Origin: Bradyrhizobium sp. KBS0727
GTDB taxonomy: Bacteria; Pseudomonadota; Alphaproteobacteria; Rhizobiales; Xanthobacteraceae
Assembly (NCBI RefSeq): GCF_005937885.2
Contig: NZ_CP042176.1
Coordinates: 1,173,501 to 1,237,500 of the forward strand
DNA length: 64,000 bases
Reading direction: 5' to 3'
How positions within the stretch are numbered: the stretch's first letter is position 1; each line of letters starts with the position of its first letter. The position numbers and the translations under genes were made by a program. This document shows positions 55,446 to 64,000 of this stretch, one piece after another. The notes under the pieces are model-generated. The model did not search any database. It was not told where the DNA came from and worked only from the letters and a program-made list of their open reading frames with translations.

Positions 55446-56282
55446 TCAGGCGAAATCGCTGTCGCCGTCGTCGCCGCCGTCTCCGCCGTCGTCATCGAAG
55501 CCGTCGGAGTCGTGATCCGTGTCGTCGTTCGACGCCTGGTCGAACAGTCCGGCGCGCGAACCGTAATTGTCGTCGGCGCGCTGGCCCGAGGATGAACCCG
55601 AAGAAGAATTGATGTCGTTGATCCCGGCGTCACGCGCCAGATCGCTGCTCGATTGATCGCCCCACGGCTTCTGGTTGCCGCCGCCGCCAAGGCCGGATGA
55701 ATCGGCGAACGACTGCTGGTGACCGCCGCCGCCCATCATCGAGCGAATGCTGCCGAGCAGCAGCGATCCGCCGACCACGCCGGCCGCGGCCGCCGCTGCG
55801 GTTCCGAGAAACGAGCCGCCACCACCGACCGCCGGCTGCTGGGCGCCATAGGGCTGGCCGTAGGCCGGCTGACCGTATTGCTGTCCATACTGTTGTCCCG
55901 GCGCCTGGCTCTGCTGCATCACCTGGCCGCTGTTCCAGACCGGACGGCCGCCGCCGATGTCGGGTGCGCGGACGTGCGGCACCGAGCCCGAACCTTGCGG
56001 CTGGCTCTGCCCGAAGATCGCGTCGCGCATCGAATCGAGGAAACCGCCGGATTGGTTCGGCTGGCCGGTTTGCGCGGCCTCCAGTTCCTGGATGCGGTCA
56101 TGGGCGCGCTTCAGCGCCTCGTCCTGCACGAGAGTGGTCTGCACCAGCGCATAGATCGCATTGGGTGCGATGCGCAGGCCCTGCATGATCGCGGACATGG
56201 CCTCGGGATCGCGCGGCGCGGTCTCGAGCTTGGCGAGCCGGTCGAAAAGATCGTCAATCAGTTGGCGTTCTTGCGGTGTCAT
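55446..56282 (-). CDS. DUF2076 family protein
   Basis: A 278-residue protein. Residues 1-90 are the DUF2076 helical region (MTPQERQLIDDLFDRLAKLE, NAIYALVQTTLVQDEALKRA). The middle is Gln/Gly/Pro-rich low complexity (GQQYGQQYGQPAYGQPYG). A hydrophobic Ala/Gly segment (SFLGTAAAAAAGVVGGSLLL) may insert in the membrane. The tail is very acidic and Gly-rich (DHDSDGFDDDGGDGGDDGDS). Family function is unknown. Complete. Confidence 0.87.
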   Translation of the reverse strand: MTPQERQLIDDLFDRLAKLETAPRDPEAMSAIMQGLRIAPNAIYALVQTTLVQDEALKRAHDRIQELEAAQTGQPNQSGGFLDSMRDAIFGQSQPQGSGSVPHVRAPDIGGGRPVWNSGQVMQQSQAPGQQYGQQYGQPAYGQPYGAQQPAVGGGGSFLGTAAAAAAGVVGGSLLLGSIRSMMGGGGHQQSFADSSGLGGGGNQKPWGDQSSSDLARDAGINDINSSSGSSSGQRADDNYGSRAGLFDQASNDDTDHDSDGFDDDGGDGGDDGDSDFA

Positions 56283-56414
56283 GGCCTTCTCCCTCGCGTC
56301 GAATGGGTATCGAGCGCGGGGAAGATGTAGGCGGGAGTTTGCGTCGCAAGTAGTGCCGGGGCGAATTAAATTTTGGTATGCGACATCTCGACCGGCTGGT
56401 TTTCGTGAACCTTT

Positions 56415-57260
56415 TCAGGCCAGTGTTACATTATTCGCGGCAAGCAGCGGCGGGAACCGGTCGCCGGCGAGAAAGGCGTGTTCGGCTTCGCGCTGGGTGG
56501 TCAGCGGATCGAGGCTGGCAAGCGTCTCGTCGACAAAACCGGGATGACACATCACCAGGCCGTCTTCCGGCAAGCCGTCGAGGAACTGCCGCATCAGCGC
56601 GCCGAAATCAGGCTCTGTCGAGAAATCATAGGCGCCGGCAAAGGCCGGGTTGAACGCCAGTCCGGCGCGCGTCGCCCGCTTGCGGAACTGCGAACTCAGG
56701 ACGTCGAGCACCAGTGCCTTCGGCGCGCCGAGCCGTTTCGCCAGCGGTTGAAGGCGTCCGCCCTGGCGTACCCAGGCGCCGGGGGCGGCTTCCTTCACCG
56801 CACGCAGAAAGGCGTCGCGCGCTTGCGGAAACAATTGCGCATGCTGATGGCCGTCAACGAAATCCGGCGCACGGCCGAACAGATCCTTGAAGGTGGCGAG
56901 TTGCACCATCAGCTCACCATAGATCATCTCGACATCGAGCCGCCGCAACAGGCCGGCGCGCAACAGTTTCGGAAAGGCTGGGAACATGCCGCCATCGGTG
57001 GGGCGGAAATGCATCGTCAGCGGGCGGAACGGCGCCGTCAGCGTCGCGTGCAGGCCGATCGCGCAGCGCGGGCTTTTCGCGGCGACTTCCTGCAAGGCCT
57101 TGACCTCGTCGCGGCCGATGGCGGGGCCCACCACCATCACCGATGTCGCATTGAGACGGCCGCGGCCGATGAGTTCGCGAATGGCGCGGTTGACGCCCTC
57201 GGCGAGGCCGTAATCGTCGGCGCACAGCCAGATCCGGCGCGGCGGCGCGGCGTCGTTCAT
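56415..57260 (-). CDS. ChbG/HpnK family deacetylase
   Basis: A 281-residue YdjC-fold carbohydrate deacetylase. CADDYGLAEGVNRAIREL holds the metal Asp pair, GLHATLTAPFRPL the first His, and DGHQHAQLFPQ the His pair. The start overlaps the stop of the glycosyltransferase by ATGA, so the two are translationally coupled. HpnK-type members occur in hopanoid clusters, but no hopanoid genes are here. A role in modifying a lipid- or wall-linked sugar made by the adjacent transferase is inferred. Confidence 0.87.
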   Translation of the reverse strand: MNDAAPPRRIWLCADDYGLAEGVNRAIRELIGRGRLNATSVMVVGPAIGRDEVKALQEVAAKSPRCAIGLHATLTAPFRPLTMHFRPTDGGMFPAFPKLLRAGLLRRLDVEMIYGELMVQLATFKDLFGRAPDFVDGHQHAQLFPQARDAFLRAVKEAAPGAWVRQGGRLQPLAKRLGAPKALVLDVLSSQFRKRATRAGLAFNPAFAGAYDFSTEPDFGALMRQFLDGLPEDGLVMCHPGFVDETLASLDPLTTQREAEHAFLAGDRFPPLLAANNVTLA

Positions 57261-58351
57261 TCGGCGGCGGTCCGCGTGGTGGTGGTCTGCTCAGTGGTGT
57301 TGGCGGCCGTTTCGCTCGAGGCGTGCTTCTCGGAATGCTCGGCGACGAAGTAGATCGGCCGCGCTTTCAGTTCCGACAGGATCTTGCCGATATATTCGCC
57401 GACGATGCCGATCATGATCAGCTGCACGCCGCCGATCGTCATCAGGCCGATCACCAGCGAGGGATAGCCGGGCACCTGCTTGCCGGTCGTCCAGACTTCC
57501 CAGAGAATGGAAAGACCGAACATGAAGGCGCCGGCGGCGAGCAGCACGCCGAACAGGCTGGCGAAGCGGAGTGGCGCCACCGAGAACGAGGTCAGGCCTT
57601 CGATCGATAGGCCGATCAGCCGGCCCGGGCTGAAGGTGGTGACGCCATGCGCGCGCGGCGCCGGTTCGTAGTCGACGCGGACCTGGCGGAAGCCGATCCA
57701 GCTGGCGAGACCTTTAAAGAAACGGTTGCGCTCGGGAAGCTGCTTCAGCGCCCGGGCGGCGCGCGGCGACAGCAGACGGAAGTCGCCGGCGTCCTCGGGG
57801 ATCTTCTGCCGCGCGCCCCAGTTGATCAGCGCGTAGAAGCTGTGCACCGCCTGGCGGCGCAGGAACGATTCATTGTCGCGATGCGCCTTCGCGGTATAGA
57901 CCACGTCGTAGCCGTCATCGATCCAGTGCGCGACGAGCTTTTCGACCAGATCAGGCGGATGCTGGCCGTCGCCGTCCATGAACAACACCGCGCCGCGGCG
58001 GGCATGGTCCAGTCCGGCCATCAAGGCGGCTTCCTTGCCGAAATTGCGCGATAGCGACACCACCTGGACGTCGAGCGCCTCGGCCTTGAGGGTGCGCGCG
58101 ATCGACAGCGTCGCATCGGCGCTGCCGTCGTCGACATAGACCACTTCGCAGCCGAGCTCGTAACGCGCGTGAAGCGTCTTCGCGAGCCCAATCAGCCGCT
58201 CGTGCAGCGCAGCAAGGCCGGCGGCCTCGTTATAGACGGGCACGACGATCGACAGCCCCTGCGCCGCGGCATTGGCCGCGGTGGTGGACAATCCAGAGAC
58301 GTCGGTACCCAGCATCATCGTGTCAGTTCCAAGCTTGCTCATCGCCAACAT
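57257..58351 (-). CDS. glycosyltransferase family 2, membrane-bound (DPM1/ArnC-like)
   Basis: A 364-residue enzyme. GT2 motifs: SIVVPVYNEAAGLAALHERL, VVYVDDGSADATLS and MDGDGQHPPDLV. A C-terminal pair of membrane helices lies at about 265-335 (LLAAGAFMFGLSILWEVW, GGVQLIMIGIVGEYIGKIL). This is the polyprenyl-phosphate sugar transferase type. It is coupled to the ChbG-type deacetylase. Several ATG codons are near the start; 58351 is used here, with 58342 as alternative. Confidence 0.9.
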   Translation of the reverse strand: MLAMSKLGTDTMMLGTDVSGLSTTAANAAAQGLSIVVPVYNEAAGLAALHERLIGLAKTLHARYELGCEVVYVDDGSADATLSIARTLKAEALDVQVVSLSRNFGKEAALMAGLDHARRGAVLFMDGDGQHPPDLVEKLVAHWIDDGYDVVYTAKAHRDNESFLRRQAVHSFYALINWGARQKIPEDAGDFRLLSPRAARALKQLPERNRFFKGLASWIGFRQVRVDYEPAPRAHGVTTFSPGRLIGLSIEGLTSFSVAPLRFASLFGVLLAAGAFMFGLSILWEVWTTGKQVPGYPSLVIGLMTIGGVQLIMIGIVGEYIGKILSELKARPIYFVAEHSEKHASSETAANTTEQTTTTRTAAE

Positions 58352-58406
58352 ATGGCAATCGCCGCGCCTTGTCGCTACGGGCGCAGGAACCGGCCGTACG
58401 TCCCTG

Positions 58407-59381
58407 TCACCGCAAGAACGCCTCGAGCCGGGCGAACAGCGGGTTTTCGCGGTCGAGCACGTAATCGAGCGAGGCCACCGAAACCGTGTCGGCGCCGTGC
58501 CCGCGCAGGAAACTGCCGAGCGCGTAGATCTGCATCGGCGGGCAGTGCAGCGTCAGCATGCCGGACGAGGTCGGGCCGCCGAACGGGGCGACGACGCCGA
58601 AGCGGTTATGGGCTTCGGCCAGCAGTGCATCGTTGCAGCCGGCGAAACGGGTCCGCACTTCGCGATATTTGCTGGCGCGGGCGCGGGCGGCGATGTGATC
58701 CAGGATCACCCGCGCGGTCTCCCTGGCCGCGCTCGACCAGTCGGCGTCCCTGGAGGCGACCAGGTTGGCCTGGCTGCGCAGGATCACGCCGTCGTCGAGC
58801 ACCTTGAGCCCGTTGGCGGCAAGCGTCGCGCCGGTGGTGGTGATATCGACGATCATCTCGGCGGTGCCGACCGCCGGCGCGCCTTCGGTGGCGCCGGCGC
58901 TCTCGATGATGCGGTAATCGACCACGCCATGGGCGGCGAAGAAGTTGCGGGTCAGGTTGATGTACTTGGTCGCGACCCGCATCCGCCGGTTATGCTGGGC
59001 GCGAAAGCCGGTCGTAACATCGTCAAGGTCGGCCATGGTGCGGACGTCGATCCAGGCCTGCGGCACCGCGACCACGACATTGGCGCTGCCGAAACCGAGG
59101 CCGTCGATCAGCAGCACGCGCTGGTCGGCATCGGCAATGCTCTCGCGCAACAGGTCTTCGCCGGTGACGCCGAGATGCACCATGCCGCGCGCCAGCTGCG
59201 AGGCGATCTCGCTGGCCGAAAGGTAGGCGATCTCGACATTGTCGAGGCCCGTGATGGTGCCGCGGTAATCGCGCGCGCCGCCGGGCTTGGCGAGGACAAG
59301 TCCTGCGCGGGCGAAGAAGGCTTCGGCGTTTTCCTGCAGGCGGCCCTTGGAGGGCACGGCCAGAACGAACGGCGCGGTCAT
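58407..59381 (-). CDS. hisG: ATP phosphoribosyltransferase, catalytic subunit HisG
   Basis: A 324-residue enzyme for the first step of histidine synthesis (ATP + PRPP to phosphoribosyl-ATP). [20 protein letters not shown] opens the fold, and [20 protein letters not shown] is the PRPP loop. It overlaps hisZ by ATGA. It is about 90 residues longer than short-form HisG, which normally needs HisZ, yet HisZ is present. The extra C-terminal part ([20 protein letters not shown]) may be a derived form of the regulatory domain. Confidence 0.95.
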   Translation of the reverse strand: MTAPFVLAVPSKGRLQENAEAFFARAGLVLAKPGGARDYRGTITGLDNVEIAYLSASEIASQLARGMVHLGVTGEDLLRESIADADQRVLLIDGLGFGSANVVVAVPQAWIDVRTMADLDDVTTGFRAQHNRRMRVATKYINLTRNFFAAHGVVDYRIIESAGATEGAPAVGTAEMIVDITTTGATLAANGLKVLDDGVILRSQANLVASRDADWSSAARETARVILDHIAARARASKYREVRTRFAGCNDALLAEAHNRFGVVAPFGGPTSSGMLTLHCPPMQIYALGSFLRGHGADTVSVASLDYVLDRENPLFARLEAFLR

Positions 59382-60544
59382 GCGACGCTTCCTTGCGCGA
59401 GAGGTTTGCCGAGTTGCGTCAGGGCCTCGATCCAGACCGAAAATCCGACCGCGGGAATGGGTGTCGCGGCGCCGAGCTGGGTCATCAGCCCGTCATAGCG
59501 CCCGCCGGCCACCAGCGGCTCGACGTCGCTGCCTTTAGCGTGCAATTCGAATTCGAAGCCGGTGTAGTAGTCGAGGCCGCGTCCGAACGAAGTCGAGAAG
59601 CGGGTCATCGACGTGTCGATGCCGCGGGCGGCCATGAAGCCGACGCGGCTTTCGAGCTGATCGATCGCTGCCGTCAGATCGAGCTTGGCATCATCAGCCA
59701 GCGCGCGCAGTTGCGCTACCGATTGATCCGGATCGCCTGCGATGGCGAGGAAGCGCTTGATGATGCCGAGCGCATCGCGCGGCAAGGCGCCGCCCTTCAG
59801 CGTCGACTGTTCGAGGAAGCGGTCGGCGATTTCGGCAACCGAGCGGCCGCCGACATTGGTGGTGCCGGCGATCGACATCAGGTCGGTCACCAGCGCCAGT
59901 GCCGCCTTGCGGTCGGAGCCGGCAAGTGCTGCGAGTACGCCCTCATATTCGTTGCGGCCAAGTGCTGTCGCGAGCGTCAGCCGCTCGATGTCCTGGGTCA
60001 GGCTGAGCTTGCGGTTGAAATCCTTGATCAGCCGTCGCCGCCAGACCGGGTAAAGGTTGAGCGCATCGATCAGCGCGGTGAACAAGGCGACATCGCCGGT
60101 GCGGACTTCGACATCCTTCAATCCGAACGCGGCGGTGGCTTCCAGCGCCAGCGCCAGCATTTCGGCGTCGGCGGCCGCGCGGTCCTGCCGTCCGAAGGAT
60201 TCGATGCCGGCCTGCAGGAATTCGCTCGGCTGGCCGCCGCGATAGCGGAACACCGGCCCGAGATAGCTGAAACCGGCCGGCTGGCCGGCGCGGCCGGAGG
60301 CGAGATAGTCGCGCGCCACCGGAATGGTCAGGTCGGGCCGCAGGCAGAGTTCCTCGCCGCTGGCATCGGTGGTCAGGTAAAGGCTCTTGCGGATGTCCTC
60401 GCCGGAAAGGTCGAGAAACGGCTCGGCCGGCTGCAAGATTGCGGGCTCAGCCTGGACGTAGCCGGCTTGCGCAAACGACAATAGCAGCGCGTCCGCCCAG
60501 GCGGCGGACCCGGCAGCCCCTCGGGCGGCGGCGGTTACGGTCAT
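59378..60544 (-). CDS. hisZ: ATP phosphoribosyltransferase regulatory subunit HisZ
   Basis: A 388-residue paralogue of histidyl-tRNA synthetase without its anticodon-binding role. Class II-like stretches include [40 protein letters not shown] and [16 protein letters not shown]. HisZ activates HisG and passes the histidine feedback signal. The ATG at 60544 ([12 protein letters not shown]) is preferred over a GTG at 60580. It is coupled to hisG by ATGA overlap. Confidence 0.93.
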   Translation of the reverse strand: MTVTAAARGAAGSAAWADALLLSFAQAGYVQAEPAILQPAEPFLDLSGEDIRKSLYLTTDASGEELCLRPDLTIPVARDYLASGRAGQPAGFSYLGPVFRYRGGQPSEFLQAGIESFGRQDRAAADAEMLALALEATAAFGLKDVEVRTGDVALFTALIDALNLYPVWRRRLIKDFNRKLSLTQDIERLTLATALGRNEYEGVLAALAGSDRKAALALVTDLMSIAGTTNVGGRSVAEIADRFLEQSTLKGGALPRDALGIIKRFLAIAGDPDQSVAQLRALADDAKLDLTAAIDQLESRVGFMAARGIDTSMTRFSTSFGRGLDYYTGFEFELHAKGSDVEPLVAGGRYDGLMTQLGAATPIPAVGFSVWIEALTQLGKPLAQGSVA

Positions 60545-60694
60545 CTCAACGTCCAAATATCCGGAAAATCCGGGTTTCACGGGGTGAAAGGGCAGATTCT
60601 AGGGCTCTCGGCGGAGGCCTTAGCATGGCCCGCGCGGGGTTTCGACAGGGATTGGGCAAGTCACTTAATGGGGCGCTTAAGGTGCCGTAACGGG

Positions 60695-61459
60695 TCAGGC
60701 CGGACCCGGCGATCCCGGCCCGGCCCAGTCGCCCAGCGCCGTCTGCACCAGCGCCAAGGCGGCGACCCCGGCAGTATCCGCGCGCAGGATCCGGGGCCCC
60801 AGCGACAGCCGCAGGATGTTGGGCTGCCGCAGCAGCAGCGTGCGCTCTTCCGCGGCAAAGCCGCCCTCGGGCCCAATCAAAATATCGATGCCGTCGGCCG
60901 CCGCCGCCTGTTGCAGCGCCTGCACCGGATTGGCTGATACGGCGGCCTCGTCGCAGAACACCAGCAGGCGTGAAGGTCGGCGCTGGCCGAGATAGCGGTC
61001 GAGCGGCACCGGCTCGGCCACTTCGGCGAGGCTCAGGATGCCGCATTGCTCGGCCGCCTCGATCACATTGGCGCGCATCCGCTCGCCGTTGACCCGGGAG
61101 ACCTGGGTGTGGCGGGTCAGCACTGGCTGCAGGGTCGAGGCCCCCATTTCGACCGCCTTCTGGACCATGTAGTCGAGCCTGGCGTGCTTGAGCGGTGCGA
61201 ACACATAGGCGATGTCGGGCAGGCGGTCCTGCGGCCGCGTCGGCGTCACGATCACCAGGGCGTCCGGTCGCTTGCGGCCGGCAATCTGCGCCTGCCATTC
61301 GCCGTCACGGCCGTTGAAGACCAGGATCGTGTCGCCGGCGGCAAGCCGCAGCACATTGCCAAGGTAATTGCTCTGGTTCCGCTCCAGCGCGACCGTTTGC
61401 CCCACCTTCAGAGGGGCATCGACGAACAGGCGCGGGGCGCTAAAATCGAAATCAGGCAT
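60695..61459 (-). CDS. rsmE: 16S rRNA (uracil-1498-N3)-methyltransferase RsmE
   Basis: A 254-residue SPOUT-fold enzyme. An N-terminal PUA-like part (residues 1-75) is followed by the knot domain with AVEMGASTLQPVLTRHTQVS, ILIGPEGGFAAEERTLL and LSLGPRILRADTAGVAAL, which bind SAM. It methylates U1498 in the decoding region of 16S rRNA. It lies upstream of hisZ on the same strand with a gap of 150 bases. Confidence 0.95.
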   Translation of the reverse strand: MPDFDFSAPRLFVDAPLKVGQTVALERNQSNYLGNVLRLAAGDTILVFNGRDGEWQAQIAGRKRPDALVIVTPTRPQDRLPDIAYVFAPLKHARLDYMVQKAVEMGASTLQPVLTRHTQVSRVNGERMRANVIEAAEQCGILSLAEVAEPVPLDRYLGQRRPSRLLVFCDEAAVSANPVQALQQAAAADGIDILIGPEGGFAAEERTLLLRQPNILRLSLGPRILRADTAGVAALALVQTALGDWAGPGSPGPA

Positions 61460-61665
61460 TTGTGATCATCCAATCGGAGCGTCTTTTAACCGAAACGACC
61501 GAATCAGGGGCAAATATTGGCCTCCGATGTGGCCCTACGCCGTGCTGTTGCCCAATTCGACGGGTTGTTAAGGGCATCCAGCAATCGTAAAAAGCCGTCA
61601 TCTGAAATCGTGCTTCGATCGGAACACGAAAGGCCCCGCTGGCCCTTGCCGGAGAAACACTCTTG

Positions 61666-62298
61666 ATGATCCGCCGCCTCATTGTGCCGTTGACCGTGGC
61701 CGCCGTGACCATCTACGCCGGTCACGCCTTCGCGCAGGGCGCATTTCCGGCCCCGCTTCCCAACGGCCAAATGGCGCCGCCTGCCGCTTCGGCGCCGGCG
61801 AATGACTCGGCCTTCACCAGAGGCGCTGCACCGGTCGCGGGTCCTGGCTTCGGTGGCGCCGGACCGCAGCCGCCCTCGGGCGGGCCGGCCAGCGCCGACG
61901 CCTGCATGAAGGGCTTTGTTCCCTTGCGCGAAGAAGCAGAGAAACGCGGCAAGCTGATCAAGGCTGCCAGTGACCGCCATGCCCCGCCGGACGAGGCCTG
62001 CAAGCTGATCCGCAATTTCGGCGCGTCCGAAACCAAGATGATCAAGTATATCGAAGCCAATTCGGCGAAATGCGGAATTCCGCCGCAGATCGGCGACCAG
62101 CTCAAGCAAGGCCACGCCAACACCGAGAAGATGCAGAACCAGGTCTGCAACGTGGCGCAGCAGGCGGCCAGCCAGCGGCCGGCCGGCCCCAGCCTCAGCG
62201 ACGTGCTGGGCACTTCGGCGGCGCTGCCCGAGGCGCAGACCGTGAAGAAGGGCGGCAGCACCTTCGACACCTTGAACGGCAACGTTCTGACGCGATGA
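61666..62298 (+). CDS. periplasmic protein, hypothetical
   Basis: A 210-residue protein. The signal peptide ends near residue 23 (AGHAFAQ). A Pro/Ala-rich linker precedes a helical domain at about 80-170 with four Cys (DACMKGF, EACKLIRNFG, SAKCGIPPQIG, NQVCNVAQQ). It is common in Bradyrhizobium, in my recollection, without known role. GGAGAA precedes the ATG at 61666. Its stop is 10 bases from ubiA, so the two are probably co-transcribed. Confidence 0.7.
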   Translation: MIRRLIVPLTVAAVTIYAGHAFAQGAFPAPLPNGQMAPPAASAPANDSAFTRGAAPVAGPGFGGAGPQPPSGGPASADACMKGFVPLREEAEKRGKLIKAASDRHAPPDEACKLIRNFGASETKMIKYIEANSAKCGIPPQIGDQLKQGHANTEKMQNQVCNVAQQAASQRPAGPSLSDVLGTSAALPEAQTVKKGGSTFDTLNGNVLTR

Positions 62299-62308
62299 CC
62301 CGTATCAG

Positions 62309-63244
62309 ATGAGCGACGCCAGCGCCCGCGTTGCCGATGCGACCGGCAACTGGGTCGATACGCGCGCGCCGTCCTGGTCGCGGCCTTATCTGCGGCTCGC
62401 CCGTTTCGACCGCCCGATCGGATCCTGGCTGCTGTTGATGCCGTGCTGGTGGTCGGCGGCGCTCGCCGCCGGCGTCGCGCGCGACATCAGCCAGTTGGCG
62501 TTCGTGGTCCTGCTGTTCTTGATCGGTGCCTTCGTGATGCGCGGCGCCGGCTGCACCTGGAACGACATCACCGATCGCGACCTCGACGCCAGGGTCGAGC
62601 GGACGCGGTCGCGGCCGATCCCGGCAGGCCAGGTGAGCGTGGCGCAGGCCTTTGCCTTTCTGGTGCAGCAGGCCCTGATCGGGCTCGCCGTGCTGCTGCA
62701 GTTCAACCGCTTCGCGATCATGACCGGGATCGCGTCGCTGGTCATTGTCGCGGTCTATCCGTTCATGAAGCGCATCACCTGGTGGCCGCAGGTCGTGCTG
62801 GGCCTGGCGTTCTCCTGGGGCGCGCTGATGGGCTTTGCCGTCACGCTGGGGCGGATCGACCTCACCGCGCTGGTTCTCTATGCCGGCTCGATCGCCTGGG
62901 TGATCGGTTACGACACCATCTACGCGCATCAGGACGCCGAGGACGACGCGCTGATCGGCATCAAGTCCACCGCGCTTCTGTTCGGCGCCCGCACCCATCG
63001 CGCGCTGATCGTGTTCTACGCGCTCGCGGTGTTGCTGATCGGTGTGGCGCTATCGCTGGCCGGCGCGCGATGGCCGGCATGGATCGGATTGATGGCGTTC
63101 GCGGTCCACCTGGGCTGGCAGATCCGAAGGCTCGATATCGGCGATCCCGCGCTGTGCCTGCGCGTTTTCAAATCCAACCGCGATGCCGGGCTGTTGCTGT
63201 TCGCGGGCCTGCTGGTGGATGCGGTGATGCGGGCCGGGGCGTGA
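62309..63244 (+). CDS. ubiA: 4-hydroxybenzoate octaprenyltransferase UbiA
   Basis: A 311-residue membrane enzyme with about eight helices. The two Asp-rich motifs are WNDITDRDLDARVERTRSRP and DTIYAHQDAEDDALIGIKST, which bind Mg-prenyl diphosphate. It attaches the polyprenyl chain to 4-hydroxybenzoate in ubiquinone synthesis. It follows the periplasmic hypothetical gene closely. The length and motif spacing match proteobacterial UbiA. Confidence 0.95.
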   Translation: MSDASARVADATGNWVDTRAPSWSRPYLRLARFDRPIGSWLLLMPCWWSAALAAGVARDISQLAFVVLLFLIGAFVMRGAGCTWNDITDRDLDARVERTRSRPIPAGQVSVAQAFAFLVQQALIGLAVLLQFNRFAIMTGIASLVIVAVYPFMKRITWWPQVVLGLAFSWGALMGFAVTLGRIDLTALVLYAGSIAWVIGYDTIYAHQDAEDDALIGIKSTALLFGARTHRALIVFYALAVLLIGVALSLAGARWPAWIGLMAFAVHLGWQIRRLDIGDPALCLRVFKSNRDAGLLLFAGLLVDAVMRAGA

Positions 63245-63638
63245 TTGTGTCGCTGCGGGTGGGATCGTACCCCTCCGATTGCTCCGAAAGAAGCGTCGGA
63301 TGACGCGGAGTCTGTCATCGGGTGTACGTAGGCGCCGCCGGTGCCTGGCCGGGCGTGGACTCATTGGCGCGCAATCCGCCAATGTTCTGAATCTGCTTCC
63401 GCTGTTGGCGGCGGCATAGCGGACATGGCCGGATTTGCTGCTGCGGCGCCCGTGTAGCGAATGACTCGGAGCAGACATTCGCTCTAGCCGCACGGCTGAC
63501 CTCTGTGCTTTGATGCTGAGTATCGACCCTAGGGAGCTGTTTGACCCGGGCCCTTTGTTTTAGCTCCTGGTTGTTGCTATGCGACGACATTGCCTTGCTT
63601 CCTAAAAACTTTAGCTCACATCGAATTGGGGGGACACC
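63245..63638. other. 394-base intergenic region, no gene seen
   Basis: It includes ATAGCGGACAT near 63416-63426, related to the CGGATAGCGGACAT repeat at 9188 and 16400. The rest shows no convincing gene; a promoter for the following hydrolase must lie near its 3' end. Confidence 0.35.
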
Positions 63639-64000
63639 ATGAAACTCGTCAAGAAATCATGCATTGCGCTCGTCGCCACGGTCCTTTCGGTCTCCGCATT
63701 TGCCGAGCAGCCGAAGCCTATTAGCCGTCCCGATCAACTTGGATTCGCAGCCGATCGCCTCGAACGTGTGACGAGCGCATTTAAGGGCTATGTCGAAAGT
63801 GGTCAGATTCCGGGTGCGGTTGTGCTGATCGCGCGAAAGGACAAGGTCGCCTATTTTCGGGCGTTCGGGTTTCGGGACCGCGAGCAGAAGATCGCGATGA
63901 CCCCAGATTCGATTTTCCGCATTGCGTCCATGACCAAGCCGATCACCAGTATTGGCGCTATGATGCTGGCAGAAGAAGGCAAGCTCGATATCGGCGCTCC
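63639..64000 (+). CDS. class C beta-lactamase-type serine hydrolase, partial
   Basis: The first 120 codons of a gene cut by the window end. A signal peptide (ending SVSAFA, near residue 22) is followed by a start of the beta-lactamase/DD-peptidase fold: IPGAVVLIARKDKVAYFRAF and FRIASMTKPITSIGAMMLAE. The SMTK (S-x-x-K) holds the catalytic Ser and Lys. Members include esterases and peptidases as well as true beta-lactamases. GGGGGGA precedes the ATG at 63639. Confidence 0.88.
   Translation, partial: MKLVKKSCIALVATVLSVSAFAEQPKPISRPDQLGFAADRLERVTSAFKGYVESGQIPGAVVLIARKDKVAYFRAFGFRDREQKIAMTPDSIFRIASMTKPITSIGAMMLAEEGKLDIGA

Overview
The window looks like chromosomal DNA of a Bradyrhizobium-type alphaproteobacterium (order Hyphomicrobiales). 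It is GC-rich and densely coded. It carries a CIRCE-controlled groESL operon, a hisZ-hisG pair, a glcDEF operon, a zinc-free rpmJ, several class III cyclase/TPR-type and Bug-type genes, and many palindromic intergenic repeats of the kind scattered through Bradyrhizobium genomes. No rRNA, tRNA or CRISPR array was seen. Genus assignment is inferred from protein resemblance and was not computed.

Layout. 0-8.9 kb: small zinc-ribbon protein, DUF5996 protein, a redox cluster (SDR, pirin, WrbA) divergent from a LysR regulator, a small secreted protein behind an FNR/FixK-like box, a Bug-family binding protein, and a HAD dehalogenase with a YbaK deacylase. 8.9-16.3 kb: an accessory stretch with a stand-alone 1084-residue adenylation-carrier-condensation protein, a small helical protein, a second Bug protein and an adenylate cyclase with TolB-like and TPR regions. 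16.4-22.9 kb: a dienelactone-hydrolase-like protein, an IS110 transposase remnant, then a probable acquired cassette (MocR regulator, NADPH oxidoreductase, nitroreductase, DHA2 efflux pump).

22.9-29.8 kb: amidohydrolase divergent from two MaoC-type hydratases, a fatty-acid desaturase, ribosomal protein L36, a TPR protein, an alpha/beta hydrolase preceded by two perfect DnaA boxes, an ABM-like protein and a cytochrome c. 30.0-36.9 kb: glcDEF (glycolate oxidation), a histone H1-like protein, a TorF-type porin and an HPP membrane protein. 36.9-46.6 kb: SbmA/YddA-like ABC exporter, L-lactate permease, PilZ protein, META-domain protein, dodecin-bacterioferritin pair, EamA transporter, nitroreductase and a frameshifted phytoene-desaturase-like oxidoreductase.

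46.6-64 kb: double-GAF histidine kinase with a Lys/Ala-rich N-terminal tail, an exported protein of unknown function, groES-groEL, a lipoprotein, CheZ-like phosphatase, L,D-transpeptidase, DUF2076 protein, an rsmE-hisZ-hisG-glycosyltransferase-ChbG run on the minus strand, a periplasmic hypothetical protein followed by ubiA, and the start of a class C beta-lactamase-type serine hydrolase cut by the window edge.

The best candidate for something undescribed is the stand-alone adenylation-carrier-condensation protein at 9464-12718. Its adenylation half resembles oxalyl-CoA synthetases, and its condensation half has Asp in place of the catalytic second His of HHxxxDG. A 14-bp perfect palindrome and a small helical protein lie directly downstream.
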